The notes: generated by a model not told the origin, from the letters alone. A DNA stretch of 64,000 nt from Desmodesmus armatus (GCA_007449985.2 VIIQ02000247.1:1-64000); one strand, 5' to 3'. Shown: positions 31,262-51,561, counted from the stretch's first letter. A program made the numbers and translations.

Positions 31262-34200
31262 TTGCACATGGGCAAACACAGCAGCAGCGGCAGGCTGATC
31301 AGCCACGCCCACTATGAAAAGGGCAGCAGCAGGCACAACAGCAGGAGCTGGGAGAAGCTCGCGCAACTACCGCAGCTGCCCTTGTTCCTACTGCTGATGA
31401 TAGCGTTATGGGGTGCTGTTGGCTTCGGTTTCATCGCATGGAGGGTGACGAGAAGCTCTAGGCCGCAACTGCCGGATTACATGTTTGCACCTGTGCTGGT
31501 GTCCTACTCCTATTTTGAAAAGGATGCGATTCAGGTGAGAGAAGGCTAGAGAGGTAAGTCATGCCTTGTTACGTAATCAATGCAGCAGTGGGTTCAGCAA
31601 GAACCTGTCAGATGAGCAGTGCAGCAGCTGCTGTGGGTGCATGTGCAGTCCTCTGCACTTGCGGGGTTGCAGTACTTGCTGAAACATGTGGGTCCACCTT
31701 TTGGTCTACCCAGTCCATCCAGTGTGGAGAGCACCGCCCAGCGGTGAAGCTATCCACTTGTAACAAGCTCTTATTCCTCTTTTCATATATCACCCCCATG
31801 CCCCACACACGGGGGCAGCAGCCATGAGCTAGCCACTTCCATGCCCATTTTGCAAATGCAGCGCAGTGGAGAGTCTACCATTCAACGCCACGCATGAGAC
31901 TGTGACCCACAACCTCAGGTTGCAGCTGGCCAACTTCCTAGCAGATGCCACCCCCCTCCCTCCCCAACCCCCACCCCTTCCTGCCCCTGCAGCTGTCCAA
32001 CTTTGAGTACTTTCTAGCAGTGGGCAGCCACCGCCCCCACGTGCACACCAACATGCAGTGGATCATCCCCGTCAGCGGCATGATGACCCCTCACCTCTGA
32101 ACACCACCACACCCCACTACACCTCCCACCCCATCCCCACAATTGTGATGGACACCCGCTCGTGCACTACATCTGTTGTCCCTTCCTGACTCCCCCCCCC
32201 CCCGCTGGCCCCAAACCCACCTTCCTGCTGTTGTAGCTGGCCGAATTTAAGCATTTCCCAGCAGTGAGCAGCCTCTACCCCCTCCTGCACAGCAACATTC
32301 ATGCATAAGCACTGGGTCATCACCAGCAGCGGCATTTGACCCCTCGCACATCACCCCCCCCCCCCAAAAAACACACACACTCTATTCACCCCCCCCCCTC
32401 CATCCACACAGACGCAATGCATACATTTGCACTGTTCGCCTCTTTCCTCTTATCTTGACTCACCCCCCCCCCCCCCCCCCGCCCCGCCCCGCCTTCTTGC
32501 TGTTGCAGCTGTCCAACTTTGAGTACTTCCTAGCAGTGGGCAGCCACTACCCCCTCCTGCACACCAACATGCACTGGGTCATCACCGTCAGTGGGGAGCG
32601 ATGCCAGCCCTGCACTGCACTCTACGGAGTACTGCCAGAGAGGGACCCTGCAGACCTGTCAGTTCTGGGCATCAAGGAAGCACGCTTCAGCAGGTACGGC
32701 TCCTGTGTTCAAGATGCATCAGAGCTCGAGCGCGGAATAGGGGGGTGGGGTGGCATATTGCGGGGGTGCCCTCCTTTGGCGTCCTTGTCACAGCGTAGTC
32801 ACAGCGCACAGACTCTACGGCGTACTGCCAGAGCGGGACCCTGCAGACCTGTCGGTCCTGGGCATCAAGGAGGCACGATTCAGCAGGTAAGTGTTGAGAG
32901 ACAGGGGGAGGGGGCGGGGGGGGGGGGCTGTGCTGTCCTTGCTGCACCACTAGTCACAGCACATTCACAACACCCCTACGGCGTCCCGCCAGAGCGCTGC
33001 AGACCTGTCAGTACTGGCATCAAGGATGCGCGCTTCAGCAGGCGTGGGGCGAGAGGGGGGCGGGGGAGGGGGGGCGGCCATATTGCTGGGGTGCCCTTGC
33101 GACGTCCATGTCACACCACTAGTCACAGCAGATTCATGTTTTGAGCTGCCGATGTCCTGCACCTGCTGCCATCACTGCAGGAAGTTTTCACTGCTGGTGC
33201 GCACAGAAAACGTTGGTATGGACCTCGGCGGACATAACGTCACTTTGGAGTGGCTCAGCTACCGGGGCCAACTAGGGCACTACAAATACTTCATCTTCCT
33301 CAACAGTAGCGTCAAAGGACCTTTCCTGCCATCCTGGACCCCACCGGAATGGCACTGGACCACCGCCTACCTGTCGGCATTTCAAACGGAGCCTTCGAAT
33401 TTTGGCGGGACCTCGTCTGCGTCCGACCCGCGCGCGTCTGCGTTCCCGGGATATTCTCAGAGTAACTTCCTCGCAGCGCATACGGCGGTGCCACCGGTGC
33501 ATGCGGTCAGCAGCAGCTTGGTGTGTTTGCCGGCGGATGACGCGGGGGGCCCTGGGCCGCGATTGGAGTCGTGGGCTTTTGCGTTAGATGAAGCTGGGTT
33601 GGCGGCTGCTGTTGAAGGAGGGGTGTTCATCATCAGAGGCTGCAAGCTGTGCACTGATAAGGTACGTGTTGTGGCTGATATTGTAAGGTACGTGTTGCTG
33701 CTGATATTGTTGAAGTATGTGTACATCTTGATGCATGCTTGTGTTGCTGGCAGGACAGCTGCATCCTGCTTGTGCAAGGGGATGGTATGATCGGCGGGAT
33801 AGTGAGTGTTGCTTCTGCATTAGCTATGGCGTAAGAATCTGGTGCCAGGATGCATGATTGTGCCCTCTTTCTGCTGCTGCTGCTGCTCCGCTCTGCAGGA
33901 TAACGGGGTGGTTGTGGGCGGCGAGTACGGCATCACAGTGTCAATGTTCAAAAACGGTTACAACATTGCCACGCTGCTGAGTCGCTATGCACGCAACGTG
34001 GACTGGTCGGACCCCCAGCATTGGTCCTGCAATGACAACGTGCACCCTAGTAGGGCGGGGCTATACGATGGCATCTCCATGCACCCCTATGAAACTGTCT
34101 TTGTCAAGGCTAGCTGGTGAGTGTGATGTGTTTTCTGTGTTTTCTTCTGCTTGACTGGCAGGTCTGGGTTGGTGGGTAAATGGGTGGTTGGTTGGGGGTA

Positions 34201-34890
34201 AGGGTGTCTGGTGGGATGGAGGTGGAGGAGGGTAATACAGGGGGATTCCAGCACTGGCACTGCAGTGATGATGTGCACCCCAGCAGGGCTGGGCTGTATG
34301 ATGGCATCTCCATGCATCCCTTTGAAACTGTCTTTGTCAAGGCTAGCTGGTGAGTGTGCTGTGTTCCCAAGCAGCGAGCTTCTGCTAGACTGACAGGTGT
34401 TTTTTGGTGGGTGGTTGGTTGGAGGTGAGGGCGCACGATCGGGTGGGGGGGGGGTAAGGCAGGGGGGTTTCCAGCACTGGAACTGCGATACGCTGGTACG
34501 CGTGTGAGCAGAAAAGGGCGCGGCTGTCATATTATGGAGCTGTGCTGCACTGTGCTGTACTGTTCTTGTCTGTACTGCACTGCACTGTGCTGCTTCACAC
34601 TTTGCCATCGCTGCTATCATAGCAAAGATCACTGTTGCTTCTGCTTCTGGTGACACTCAACAAATGTTCGCTGCCGCCGCTCTGCTGCTGCTGCTGCTGC
34701 TGCTGCTGTGTATGTTCTCAGGCACGTTGCCGAGCCGTACACGCGTCGCTACAGCCAGTGGCAGCTGCAGCACCTGTTGGGCAAGTCTGGCACAGAGGGC
34801 ACCTACAACCAGCGGCTGTACAAGTATGGCATCAGCGCTGCTGCTGAGAACCCAAGGGACCTGGAGGAGGCCTACAGACCTAGGGTGTAG
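31262..34890 (+). CDS. Type II membrane glycosyltransferase-like protein
   Basis: Exons 31262-31534, 32509-32693, 33181-33661, 33899-34116, 34722-34890 give 441 aa with all phases closing. A basic cytosolic N-terminus precedes one hydrophobic segment (residues ~40-60), which fits a signal anchor of the secretory pathway. The lumenal part has VSYSYFEKD, TENVGMDLGGHN and YKYFIFLNSSVKGPFLP, resembling the vLRReNxGfDfGg and FlfLNsSvrGPF motifs of the RgpF-like polysaccharide glycosyltransferase group in plants and algae. I did not find a clear DxD. Family assignment rests on these motifs; the sugar donor and acceptor are unknown. The C-terminal exon has no motif I can name. Exons 2, 4 and 5 have truncated copies nearby. 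Confidence 0.65.
31721..31770 (+). repeat. Dispersed repeat R2, copy c
   Basis: GTGTGGAGAGCACCGCCCAG, then CGGTGAAGCTATCCACTTGT. Closest to the copy at 10764-10810. Confidence 0.75.
31918..32340 (+). repeat. Three 5' copies of glycosyltransferase exon 2
   Basis: At 31923 a short decayed copy. At 31991-32094 a copy with CTGCAG acceptor and open LSNFEYFLAVGSH frame for ~100 nt. At 32238-32340 a copy with TGTAG and an early stop. All precede the intact exon at 32509. Confidence 0.85.
32813..33042 (+). repeat. Two 3' copies of glycosyltransferase exon 2
   Basis: 32813-32886 repeats LYGVLPERDPADLSVLGIKE with a GTAAGT donor stronger than the real one (GTACGG). 32975-33042 is degraded and has lost the GT. 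Confidence 0.85.
34245..34360 (+). repeat. 3' copy of glycosyltransferase exon 4
   Basis: Repeats HWHCSDDVHPSRAGLYDGI and the exon's GTGAGT donor, about 230 bp downstream. Confidence 0.85.
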
Positions 34891-34892
34891 GG

Positions 34893-35470
34893 TTTATGCC
34901 CTAAACCCTAAACCTACGACCAGCGGCTGTACAAGTATGGCATCAGCGCTGCAGCTGAGAACCCAAGGGACCTGGAGGAAGCCTACAGACCATGCATACG
35001 GTAGCAGCGGGCTGCTGTGTTGCACTCTGCCGCGGCTCTTGCACTGTGTTTGCAATTTGCACATAAACCACGCATACAGTAGCAGCTGGCTGCTGTGTTG
35101 CACTCTGTTGATCAGGCATGGAGGAAGCCTACACGCATACAGTAGCAGCTGGCACTACCAGCTGGTGATACCTCCCATGCGGCTGCTGCTAACACAGATA
35201 GTTACAGTAGCTGGTCGCCTGCATGCAGCTAGCTGCTGTACTCTGTTACAGAAACGCACAAACCATGCATACAGTGGCTGCTCGCTACTGTTTGCATTTG
35301 CTGCTGTGTGTGCATTTGTGTGGTGTCAACATCAGTCCAAGTGCCTTATACACAGCAGCGGGACCCCTGTGTGCGCGTACACGGCTGCTGTTGCAGTCTG
35401 TTGATCAGGCCGCTGACTTACGCAATGTGGCGTAGAGGCGGCCTACAGACCACGGATTGAGTAGCTGGTT
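34893..35470 (+). repeat. Copies of the glycosyltransferase last exon and a decaying satellite
   Basis: 34913-35001 repeats QRLYKYGISAAAENPRDLEE. After it, units containing GCATACAGTAGCAGCTGGC and GTTGCACTCTGTTGATCAGG recur irregularly to about 35460. Two telomere-like CCCTAAA words sit at 34899-34912. Confidence 0.7.
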
Positions 35471-37417
35471 CGCATTTTCATGTTGGCTGCTCACAAAGCC
35501 GGGCATGTCAGTGACATGGTAGTTGTGTGGATTCGCCCAGCTGCCTCTGAGGGTGCGTTTGTCTCCTGTGTATATGTGATTATACTTTGCACCAGATTGC
35601 TTGGCGTGTGTAGTGTTGGATGTACAGAGTGGCATACTTTTGGTACCACCAGTGCTGGTGACGCGTCTGGACCAACAGACTGTGACAGGAGTAAGCCGTA
35701 GACCCAGATGTGCTTATCACAGTAGTGATGCTGTCTATTGCATTGGTTGTTGCGCAATCAGTTATCCGCTACGGCAGCACTACAACAGGTCCTGTCCATT
35801 GACCCCGCCAGGCTGACCGTCAAGACATCAGCGACAAAAAACTAAACCCTAATGCATGGCCACGCCTGGGCAGGTGCAGCCAGCGCTCAACACACCGCCA
35901 GCGTATGTGCCAAGGTAACAGAGCATGTCAACACTCAAGGTTGTGTGTTCACTGTGGCATATGCAAGGGTGCAGGCTGTATCAGCAACAGCCAGGTAGGC
36001 AGGCAGAACAACACCAACATCAACTGCTGTGCAATGGCATGCATCCCTGCTGCTGACTGCTGCTATACAGACGAAGCACAGAGCACGCTTGCACAGCGTT
36101 GGCAAACAGCAGCAAGCTCTACTTCACACAAGGGCAGTGTAGCAGCAAAGAGGGTGCTGCTTGTGAGCACTTGCTGTACATCCGCTCGTGGCCAGCAACA
36201 GCAGCTGCTACGTCCGCAGCACTCAACCGCACACCTTGGTACTGCAGCCTGCAGATAGCATCTTCAAGAGGTGAAAGTACCCAGAACAGAGGGACTGACA
36301 GCACAGAGGCAGCAAGATGCAGCGCCGGCAGTTGCATCTCCTCTTCCGACCAAACTATCCAACTACCTTGTAGAGCAATGGAGGCTCCGAGCTTGGGCGG
36401 TGGCACCGCAAACAAGTCGGTAGGGGCCAAGGTCACTTCAAGTGACAGCTACAACCACATCTGAGCCCTGCAGGGCAATGCTCTGGTAGCACCAGGCTTG
36501 GCTTGATTGATCACAAAGACATGCACAGCGCAATTGCGTTCAATACCGTGTATTTCATTTGAAGTGATCACACAGCGGAGCCCTGCGCTCGGCAATGATG
36601 GCCAGTCTATGCTGTTGTGGTTGGGAACATAGCCAACCATCGACAAGCATGCACACACCTAGCGAAGGTGACGCCTTCTTGTTCTCTGCCCTCTCCTCTC
36701 CTCCTGCTATCCCACGCCTCCCTCAGGGAGGCTCACGCACATTCCCCCCTCCCCCAGGCAACACAACCAATCATGCGCGGCGCATCAACAGGTACACCTT
36801 GCGCACACCAATCAAAGCAATCAAAACCATCAACTTGTCTTCAAATAGCGAGGTGCACATGCTGCATATTTCAGGGCCCCTTGATGTGTGTTGCACCAAG
36901 GTTGAGGCCAAGCAAGCCGCAGCACCCTCCCTTGCTGATCAGTGCGATGCACTGCATCATTTGCCCAGCACAACTGCAAGATGCTGTCATGTCTCTATCC
37001 TACATCAGCAAGTCAACGCAACAGATGTGTCACCCAGATCAGCGCTGAGGAATCACCAAAGCAGTGCCAGCAACAATTGCTGCAAGTCGTTGTGTCACAC
37101 ATTGGTTCATGCATTCATACTCAGCCTAGTAGGCTTGTCCGACACTGTGTGCCCATGCCTGCACAGGGATCGATCATCGTGTGTGTGCGGCACACACCCT
37201 TCAGCCGCGGGGACGACCAGCCGCAGGGCCCCTGCGCCCACGGTGGACGCATGTAAGACATGCACTCGGGAGGTGCTTGCGTGCCGCTAACCTTCGCAAC
37301 AGCACGCCAATGGGGGCCAGGCTCAACGTGATTCTGGGCTTCAAGTTTGATTCTAGGGCTGAGCGGCAGTTAGCAGCCGCCAATCTGCTGCATGAGGAGC
37401 ATGATCAACTTGTAGGC
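35471..37417. other. Convergent intergenic region, nothing firm
   Basis: Lies between the glycosyltransferase (+) and paralogue A (-) 3' ends. Open frames such as minus 36119-36436 have no splice or homology support that I can see. Confidence 0.4.
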
Positions 37418-43999
<6,582 letters not shown>

Positions 44000-46163
44000 G
44001 GTGAGCCTGCTGCTGCTCCTCCTGCTGCTGCCGGTGGTGTTGACACCAGCTGCTGCTGCCGCTCCTGCTGTTGCTGCTACGATTGAAGGCTCTCTCAGCC
44101 CCTGTACACAGGATAGGGATGTATACAGCACTACTGATGCACTGTCTGTATTGCTTCGTGCTTCACAAGTGTCGTGCCCGTTGTCAGCAGCATGCGAGGG
44201 CGTGAGACAAACCAAACGCAATGATATCAAGCAATCTTACCGTTTCATCGTGGTGCGGCTTGATACGCAGCTGCCAGCTCTCTGCAGGAGTGGACCCGCC
44301 AAATATTACTGCACACAGCCTAGGGAGCCCGCAGTTGTCGCAGCCTGTTACGGATACTTTCTAAGCTTTCCAAGAAGTTTATTTGGTTTGAGTCTCTGGC
44401 CTCGTTGTGTATCCAGTGCTTTGTAGTGCGCACTGCCCTGCTTGCTTCAAGCGAAACGGTCTGTAGCGTATTGATTCCTGACGAGATAGAAAATAATGTT
44501 TAAAGATACATATGTTCGGTATGCTCTGGCTAGCGTCTTGATGGGCACCAGTACCAGTACCAGTGTACATCTCTGGGTCCCGCCCAACTTCACTGTTGTT
44601 GGGCAAGTGTCATGCTCATGAGAGCCGATCACAACCTTCAATGCTTTCCATGCAAATAGAAATTGAAATATCACTATTTTCACCGGACCATCTCAAGGGA
44701 CATGAGGTGGGACTAACGGGGCCCCAGACAATGATTGTCAGCAGCCACAGCTGCTACTGCTGCTGGTGCTGCTGCTGCTGCTGCTGCTGGGGTTGGTGGG
44801 TGCCATGAGGAACAGTAGCTGCTGCAGTGCCGACAGCAGCAGTTGACCACCTCACCATCCGCAAAGGCGTGCATGGCACCAGCCAGCCTTCAGCTGGTGA
44901 TAGAAGGTTACCCTGGCTCGCTTCATGATGGCCTGAGTGGCAGGCAGTAGTACTGTCAGTCTGCTACTGTACATAGTATGCAAACTATCTGTACCGGGTA
45001 TCGGCACAGGCCGTGCTCGCTCACCTTGCTTACACAAGAGCCGCTTGTGTCTGAGACACAGCCCCAGCCACAACGCTGAATAGGCACCCCCCCCCCTGGC
45101 CCAACGATCAACGAGCCTGAAGGTGCCACGTCCGACGTGGCTTGAAGTTCAAGCTGAGCTTGCTCAACAACGGCTGGTAGCACAGCACCCACGGATGCCT
45201 GGCCAGTCAGCGAGCTGACTGCAACACATGGTTTGTAACACACCGTCCGACAACGTCAGGCTGACGGTTGACGGTCAACACTACTGTACACAGGTCACTA
45301 TACTATGGTCCGACGGTACCGTAGCTACCGGTAGCTACCAGACCAAACAAACGAAGTGATGCTCAACCCTGCACCAATGCCAGGCATTTGTAGGCCCTTG
45401 TAGTCACTACACTAGTGCGTGGCACGCACTTGGAGTGAGCCGCTGAGAATCGAAATAGAATAACAATATGCACTAGAGTGGTCACAACTGCAGTGACTGC
45501 ACCTAGACGAATGCCCCTGGCAGGTTATGGCCACCAGATAAACTGTCCACTAGATCAACACTTGTGATCAGGACTCTGGACGCAGTGACTGCGTCAATGA
45601 CACACACATGACATGTAAGACAGTGCCAGCAAACATGCAAAGTCAGGGGCCTTGCCTCAAACACACGCCCTTCAGTATGGGGTGGACAGCTTGATCACAG
45701 AAAAAGGACAGTTGTGCACTCCATAAGTCAAAGCTTACTACGACAGTATGCAATGCCTCAACCAAGGTTGTACATGCTGAGTCTGATGGTTCAGATGTTG
45801 AAACAAGGATGCAACCGTGCTACTGCTTGACTAGTGGAAACCCCAGTGCACGCTAGCGTGGCCAGTTAGGCAAGCACGGTGAGGCACGCATGCTCGCATC
45901 AGCCTCCAAGATCAATGCACCTGACGTGCACGCACACAAAGGGATTTGTTGGACAGCACACAAGGATATGGTGCAGCCAGTGGCGTGCACATCACATCAC
46001 GGCAGTGGTGCATCTGTCTGTGTATGTGCAGCCAGTGCCTCTCATCTTCAATGGCTGGCCTGTCCCCTGAGTTTGGTCAAACAAGCAACATGCATGACAC
46101 TGATGTCGGCCCAGCCAGGCAGCAGTCACGGTACGTTGCCGAGCTCAGCCCCTTCGACACGGA
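44000..46163. other. Spacer between paralogues A and B
   Basis: Holds the paralogue A promoter and paralogue B 3' flank. No gene recognised. Short CTG run at 44756-44790. Confidence 0.4.
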
Positions 46164-49100
46164 TCAACCCATGCGCTGCAGTGGATGCATTATCACGCTC
46201 TTCAAGCTCGCCAACTGCGTCACCTTCGCTGGCTTCTTGACTGGCGACGCGGCAGCGGTACTGATACTCGCGATCTTTGTCATTTTGACCGGCCTCGGCC
46301 TATCGAAGATCTGAATTTCCAAGCGTGGCCAGCGATTCTTCCTGTTGAGCTCGTTCGACAGCTTAGTGAGCACGTTGCTCACGGGCGCGAACGTCTTGCG
46401 CGCCAGCTTTTCGCTCACGGCCGTCAACGCCTTGTGGCCAACGACGATGGTGCGATTCAGCACGTGGACCTTCTCGTCGACGAGGTAGCCAGGAAGCGTC
46501 CCTGTTATGTTGACTTGTTTCGCCGCCAACTTCTCCAGCGTGTGGTAAAAGCCGATCGACGCGCTGTCGGCCGTCCGATGGTGACTTTGTAGCCAGGTGC
46601 CGAGCGTGGGCACCCAATTCAAGCCAGCTGCACCGAGCAGCGTGCATCTCTCGTACAGGTACGGCACAAAGTGCTGCAAGTTGGAGAATTCCTCGATCAC
46701 GTGGCGTGTGATGGCGTTGATTGATTCGTCCCAATCGTAGGAGCCCTTTTGGCTGGAGAGCAGGGGTGCGGTGAACAGCTCGTTCATGCCAGCAGCCATC
46801 TTATAGCCGTCCCTGGGGGCACGGTCGTCGTAGCCCTTGTGAGGGACACCTGAAGCAGCAGTGACAGCAGCTGTGTGAGAGGCGATTGCAGCAGGCACAA
46901 GCATGGAGGGAGGCAAAACTAGGGGGCCAGATCACCTTTGAGCTCACCAACATACCATGCAATCAGTAGTAGTACATTACCAAGGATGCGTCAACAACCC
47001 CCCTTCCCCGGGTGCGCCCCACCTGCGACCACCTCCACATCCACCACCAGACCCTCAGGGGTGTCATTGAACTCCAAGATCATCGTCCATGTCTGAACAG
47101 CAGCAGCAGCAGCAGCAGCAACAAGATTGAGTTGCGAGTTGTTGGACAAGCACTGCCCTCTCTTCTGGCGTAACAGCTGGCATAACAGGGCGGAGAGCTG
47201 CAATCCTAATGCCTGCCTGCCTGCTAGCGCTGTTGCTGTCAGCCTTACATCATGTGTTGTCACAGCAGCTGAGGCAAAAAGCCGCTTGGAAGGTGATGCA
47301 TGCTTGCTTTGGTTGCGTCAAGCGGACAGGCACATCATACTTGGTTGCTGCATCCCTTGTGGACCACCAAACAAGCAGCAGTGCTGCAATCGTCACCCCA
47401 GACCATAGCAATGGCTCGTCTGCCCCTGATGCCAAACTTACCGGAATGCCCATGTATGGCATGGTGATGACGTATCTGTTCTTCATCAGGTTGACTGGGG
47501 CGTTCTCAACGTAGAACCATCCATTGGTCTCATAGTGGCGGTCGTACGTGAAGTTTGCAGGGTTCCTGAAGCAGCAGCAGCAGCAGCAGCAGCACCGGCA
47601 TCCAAAGCAGCACATCATCCAGTCATTGCGTAGGCAGCTGCAGACCTTGTCGTTTGGTCACCAAGGCACATGTTCAGCGCGGATCCGTAACCAATCAATT
47701 AAAGTTACACCTGTAGCTATGAAGCTCAAGAGCTCATGCCAGCCTTTCACTGATATCACGGAGATAGCACAACAACTTGTTGAACCAGAAGGAACAACAT
47801 ACTGAGGATCAAAACAGAGAAGCCTGACGCTTTGATCTCTGCCCTCAGACAGTATGCCCTTCCCAGCCCCTGCGTTGTTGCTTCTCAACCTGATAACTTC
47901 CGTTGAGGTAGGTCACTGACTTATAGTAATCTGACAAGCTTGGTGACCAAGGCCCACCAGCCACTTCATCAATACGGTCAATGTTACCACAGGCCCCTCT
48001 CATCTAACAAGCTGCCTGCTCCTGCATTTTACCCTGAATAAAGTGACCAGTATGTTACACTGCCACAAATTCTGCATTCTCCTCATCCTTGTGTTGCCCT
48101 CACACCCTCCACCCCACACCTGTATCGCTCGTGTATGAGTACATAGATGGGTGGTCCCTTCTGCATGATGGGCACCTTGGGTCCCAGTGACCAGGTGGAC
48201 TCAACGTGGTCCAGGGGGTGCCACAGGTGGTAGTAGTGGTAGAACTGAATGGAGCAACGGTGATAAAAAGGGGAAGGCAGGGAACAATGCACAGGTTGAT
48301 GTTGTGCAAGCATCATCTCAGCTGCATGCCTTGCTGGGATCGGAACTTCTGCTGTATACCTCCGTACTTGTCAGTTCAACAATCAACTATCAGGCCAAGA
48401 AGCAACCCCAAGCATACAAAGGTATGTATTATTTTTGGCTGCTGCATGCAGTGCATCCCTGTGCCAGCTTTGTGCTTGGCAATCAGCAATCCAGTGCACC
48501 TCATACATCTGCTGACCCAGTGCGGCACTTCAGCTGCGAAGCGGTGCAACTGCTAGGCTTACATTTCCGAGGAACTCCACCACTGGCGGCATGAGTCCCA
48601 GCACTGTTGTTGTTATGAACCACTGGTACATGGTGCTGGTCATGCCTGCCTGGGGGCGCAGGGTGATCTGCCTGTGGGCTGCACCAGACTTGTCCAGCCA
48701 GCCAACCACCTTGGCGTCGGTTCCTGGGCACCACATCTTCCAGTTCAGGGGCTCGGGGGCCACCGAGTGCAGGCACTCGAGGTGCACCTGGGGTGTAGCA
48801 ACAGCAGCAGCAGCAGCAGGGGCTGTATGGGAACAAAGTGCAGACAAACGCCAAGCCAGGTACACCTGGTAGTCTGATGAAGAGAGGGAGCTTGTGGTGA
48901 GTGCGGTTGCGGCTGTATGTGAGCAGTAGCAGCACGCCCAGTTGTGCATTTCGTTTTGCAGGGCCTGACCCCCCCCCTGCTGAAAGCAGGGACAACACAA
49001 AGTTTGCTCAAGCTGCTCATTGCTAATGCTGCAATGTGTAGGAAGCACCCGAGGCTGATTACTATGATGCTGCTGTTCATTTGGTGGCTGCTGTATGCCG

Positions 49101-49401
49101 CAGACTCTTTCATTGTTACCCCAGCCGGCTGCAGTCACGCCTGCACCAAATACCGCCTCACCTCTTGTTTTGGTGTTGGTGGGTCGTTCCTGACTGGCCT
49201 CCATGTTCCTTTCAGCACGTCCTTTGCAAAGTTGAGTGTGGCCTGCAGGGCCTGCTCTGTGACCATGTCATTGCCAAACACCATCGTGTTGGGGGAACGC
49301 TTGCGCCCTGTGTATGTCGTGAGCCCATTGTCCCCGAGTGTTGCTGCTGCTGGCCCTAGCAGCACCAGCAGCACTGATAGGGCGAGCAGGGTGGCCCGCA
49401 T
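46164..49401 (-). CDS. Secreted PhlG-like hydrolase paralogue B, short form
   Basis: Exons (minus): 49401-49162, 48787-48563, 48244-48120, 47565-47442, 47092-47023, 46849-46164; 489 aa with all phases closing. Signal peptide and core are nearly identical to paralogue A through the first five exons: exon lengths are equal and exon 1 differs by few residues (MRATLLAL versus MRATLLSL). The sixth exon spans what is two exons in A: AAKQVNITGTL reads without the intron. The protein then diverges (RPRLEIQIFDRPRP) and stops, lacking A's TPA-repeat, acidic and sequon-rich regions. Same tentative enzyme family, with WHPLDH and HVIEEF retained. Tandem head-to-tail with A, so a recent local duplication. 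Confidence 0.7.
47687..47744 (+). repeat. Dispersed repeat R3 (second copy near 3212-3298)
   Basis: AACCAATCAATT, then GTTACACCTGTAGCTATGA, and further on CTCATGCCAGCC, are shared with 3216-3298, where an insert of about 20 bp separates the parts. Confidence 0.6.
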
Positions 49402-51561
49402 GGGGGGCCTGCTGCTGCTCCTGCTGCTAGCGGTGGTTTCTGCTGCTGGTTCGTGGATAGAAGTGCAACAGTTCACACTATAGTACAACTGATGAAACCA
49501 ATCGTGCTTATGGAGTGTGATCTTGCTTGTGTTCGGTGTCTGCAAAGACTCCCGCGAAAATGTGTCCCATCAACTTGACGCTCGAGTTGGCCAAGGCAGT
49601 CGCTTGGGCCGAAAGGATACTGTAGACGCTGGAGTTTTGGTATTTAAGGCAGACGTACAAACAATATGTGCGTTTCCTGCCGCTTGCACGCACACAAGTT
49701 GCTGCTGCCGTCTTGGTGTTCGGCGGATTGCAAAGTACGCTAGCCGAGCCTCAATCACAATTTGCTACAGCGTGCTGATGATGGCTCCATGCAATCACTT
49801 CGCGGGGTCAATGTTGTAAAGTATGAACCAGTGGTACTGCTCAAGTCAGGGGTGGACTGTAGAGCTCCACCACAGTACTGTTGCTCAAGCAGCAAGAGGT
49901 GCAGACAAGGGGTGCACTTCATTTGCAAAATTAGATCGTCAAAGTAGACAACTTCATCGACTCACCAGCCGGTCAGCACTGCTTTCCATCAGCACGCACT
50001 GGGCTACTGTCCCATGTGATCATGTCCACTAGCGGTTTTAGTCCATGTCCACTGATCATACCTGAGAAAATTGGTGTTGTTACATCAGCACATCTCAACA
50101 CACACTCTCAAGCAAGCGACATACACATAGATGTCGGCATCAACACTCAGCATCGACATGAGTGAGGGCGCCGACCAACCATCCTTGCCAACTCAGGACA
50201 CCTCTCCTGACTGGCATGCGCAACCCTGCAAGCAAATCCCATGCACTCACACACACATGCTGCGTGAACACAACCCCTGCCCGCCATGCCTGTGCACAAC
50301 AACACCAGCTGGCATTTGCACACAACAAACCTCAGCACAGCCCTGCAGTTATGAGTCACAGACACAGCGGCAGTAATGCATGATGCAACTGCATGGACAA
50401 ACTCAACGCCGAGTGCTGCGCTTGTTGTGCTCCTAATTCACCCAGGCGGATGTGCTGCCACAGCGACCCTCCCTCAAATGCTCGACGGCAGGCGCCAAGA
50501 GAGGATGACAAAAGCAGCAGGCGCTGAGACAACGTGTGGCCAGACATCACGTAATCACAGCACCAACCCCATCCTGCAGCCCCTTGCAAAAGCAAGGATG
50601 AAGCCAACAGGAGGCAACCAGGCGGCTGGGGGGCCCGTCTTCCCGTCTTTTTGTGACTGCCTTGGTGAGGCTGCATGTGAGAAGTCAGCACAAACAACAT
50701 CCTGCAGGCCATGCAGCCTGAGGCAACAGCGCATTAAACCGCAGCAGCACATACTCTCTCTGTCTACTCTTCTCGACGGGTGCCAGCAGCAGACAGCGCT
50801 GGGCACACCGCTGCTGCGTCCGCACACAGACCCTTACTCGTAAACCCTACTGCACAGAACCTCACCCTGAAATTGTCCTGCAAAGAGGGCAACCATGCGG
50901 TCAGCACAGCACACCCCATCCGCAAACAAGATCCGAAAGAGACGACGCAAAACTGGCCAACACCTCTACAGGCAACACTGCATTGAGGACCTCCTTGCAA
51001 AGCAGCAAGAAGTCAACAGCGGCTTTGTGTGGCGCAGGCACAGCCAACAAACACTCCTACACACTCCCTACACCCTGCTTGGTACACAAACGAAAAGAGA
51101 AGGATGCACACGCAGCAGCAGCATGTGCCGCTGCAAGCTACTCATGCAGGAGATACAACAGCGAGCAGCACCCATTGCAGGACCCTCGCAAGTCAGCAGA
51201 TCCTGCAAAAGTGCGCGTGGATGGTCCAGCACTGCCGCTGCAGCGTCTATCACCACTACCACTGCTGTTGCATGGACCAGCACACCCAACTGGAGGACCC
51301 ATGCCGGATGCTCATAAGTACTGGCTGCTTCCAACCGGCTGCTTACTAAAACAGAGCCCAAAGTAAGCCCGCAGGGTCCCTGCAACATGCTCGGCACACC
51401 ACTCTGCCGCACAGAGCATACACACTCCTGCACCTACAGCAAATCCACAGTGTGCTGATCCTGCTGCAAGGAAACATAACCCTGCACACCCCTTTGCTGC
51501 CACATGATCTGACCACCTAGCGGTCAAACCAGCGGTCAAATAAGCTGGCTGCTGCTGCTGC
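49402..51561. other. Paralogue B 5' flank and cyclase 3' flank
   Basis: The + strand is strikingly A/C-rich from about 50.1 to 51.5 kb (T/G-rich on the coding strand), as expected of a long algal 3' UTR for the minus-strand cyclase. No coding exon recognised. Confidence 0.4.

Noticed and set aside
31991..32094. Mutually exclusive alternative exon 2 of the glycosyltransferase
   Set aside because: It has an acceptor and open frame but lacks the exon's 3' half and a convincing donor, so I list it as a partial copy.
34895..34912. Interstitial telomeric repeat
   Set aside because: Only two CCCTAAA words; too short to call beyond chance or a minor relic.
36119..36436. Minus-strand 105-aa frame near 36.3 kb
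   Set aside because: Plausible residue mix but no start context, splice sites or recognisable motif, and no neighbour to join it to.
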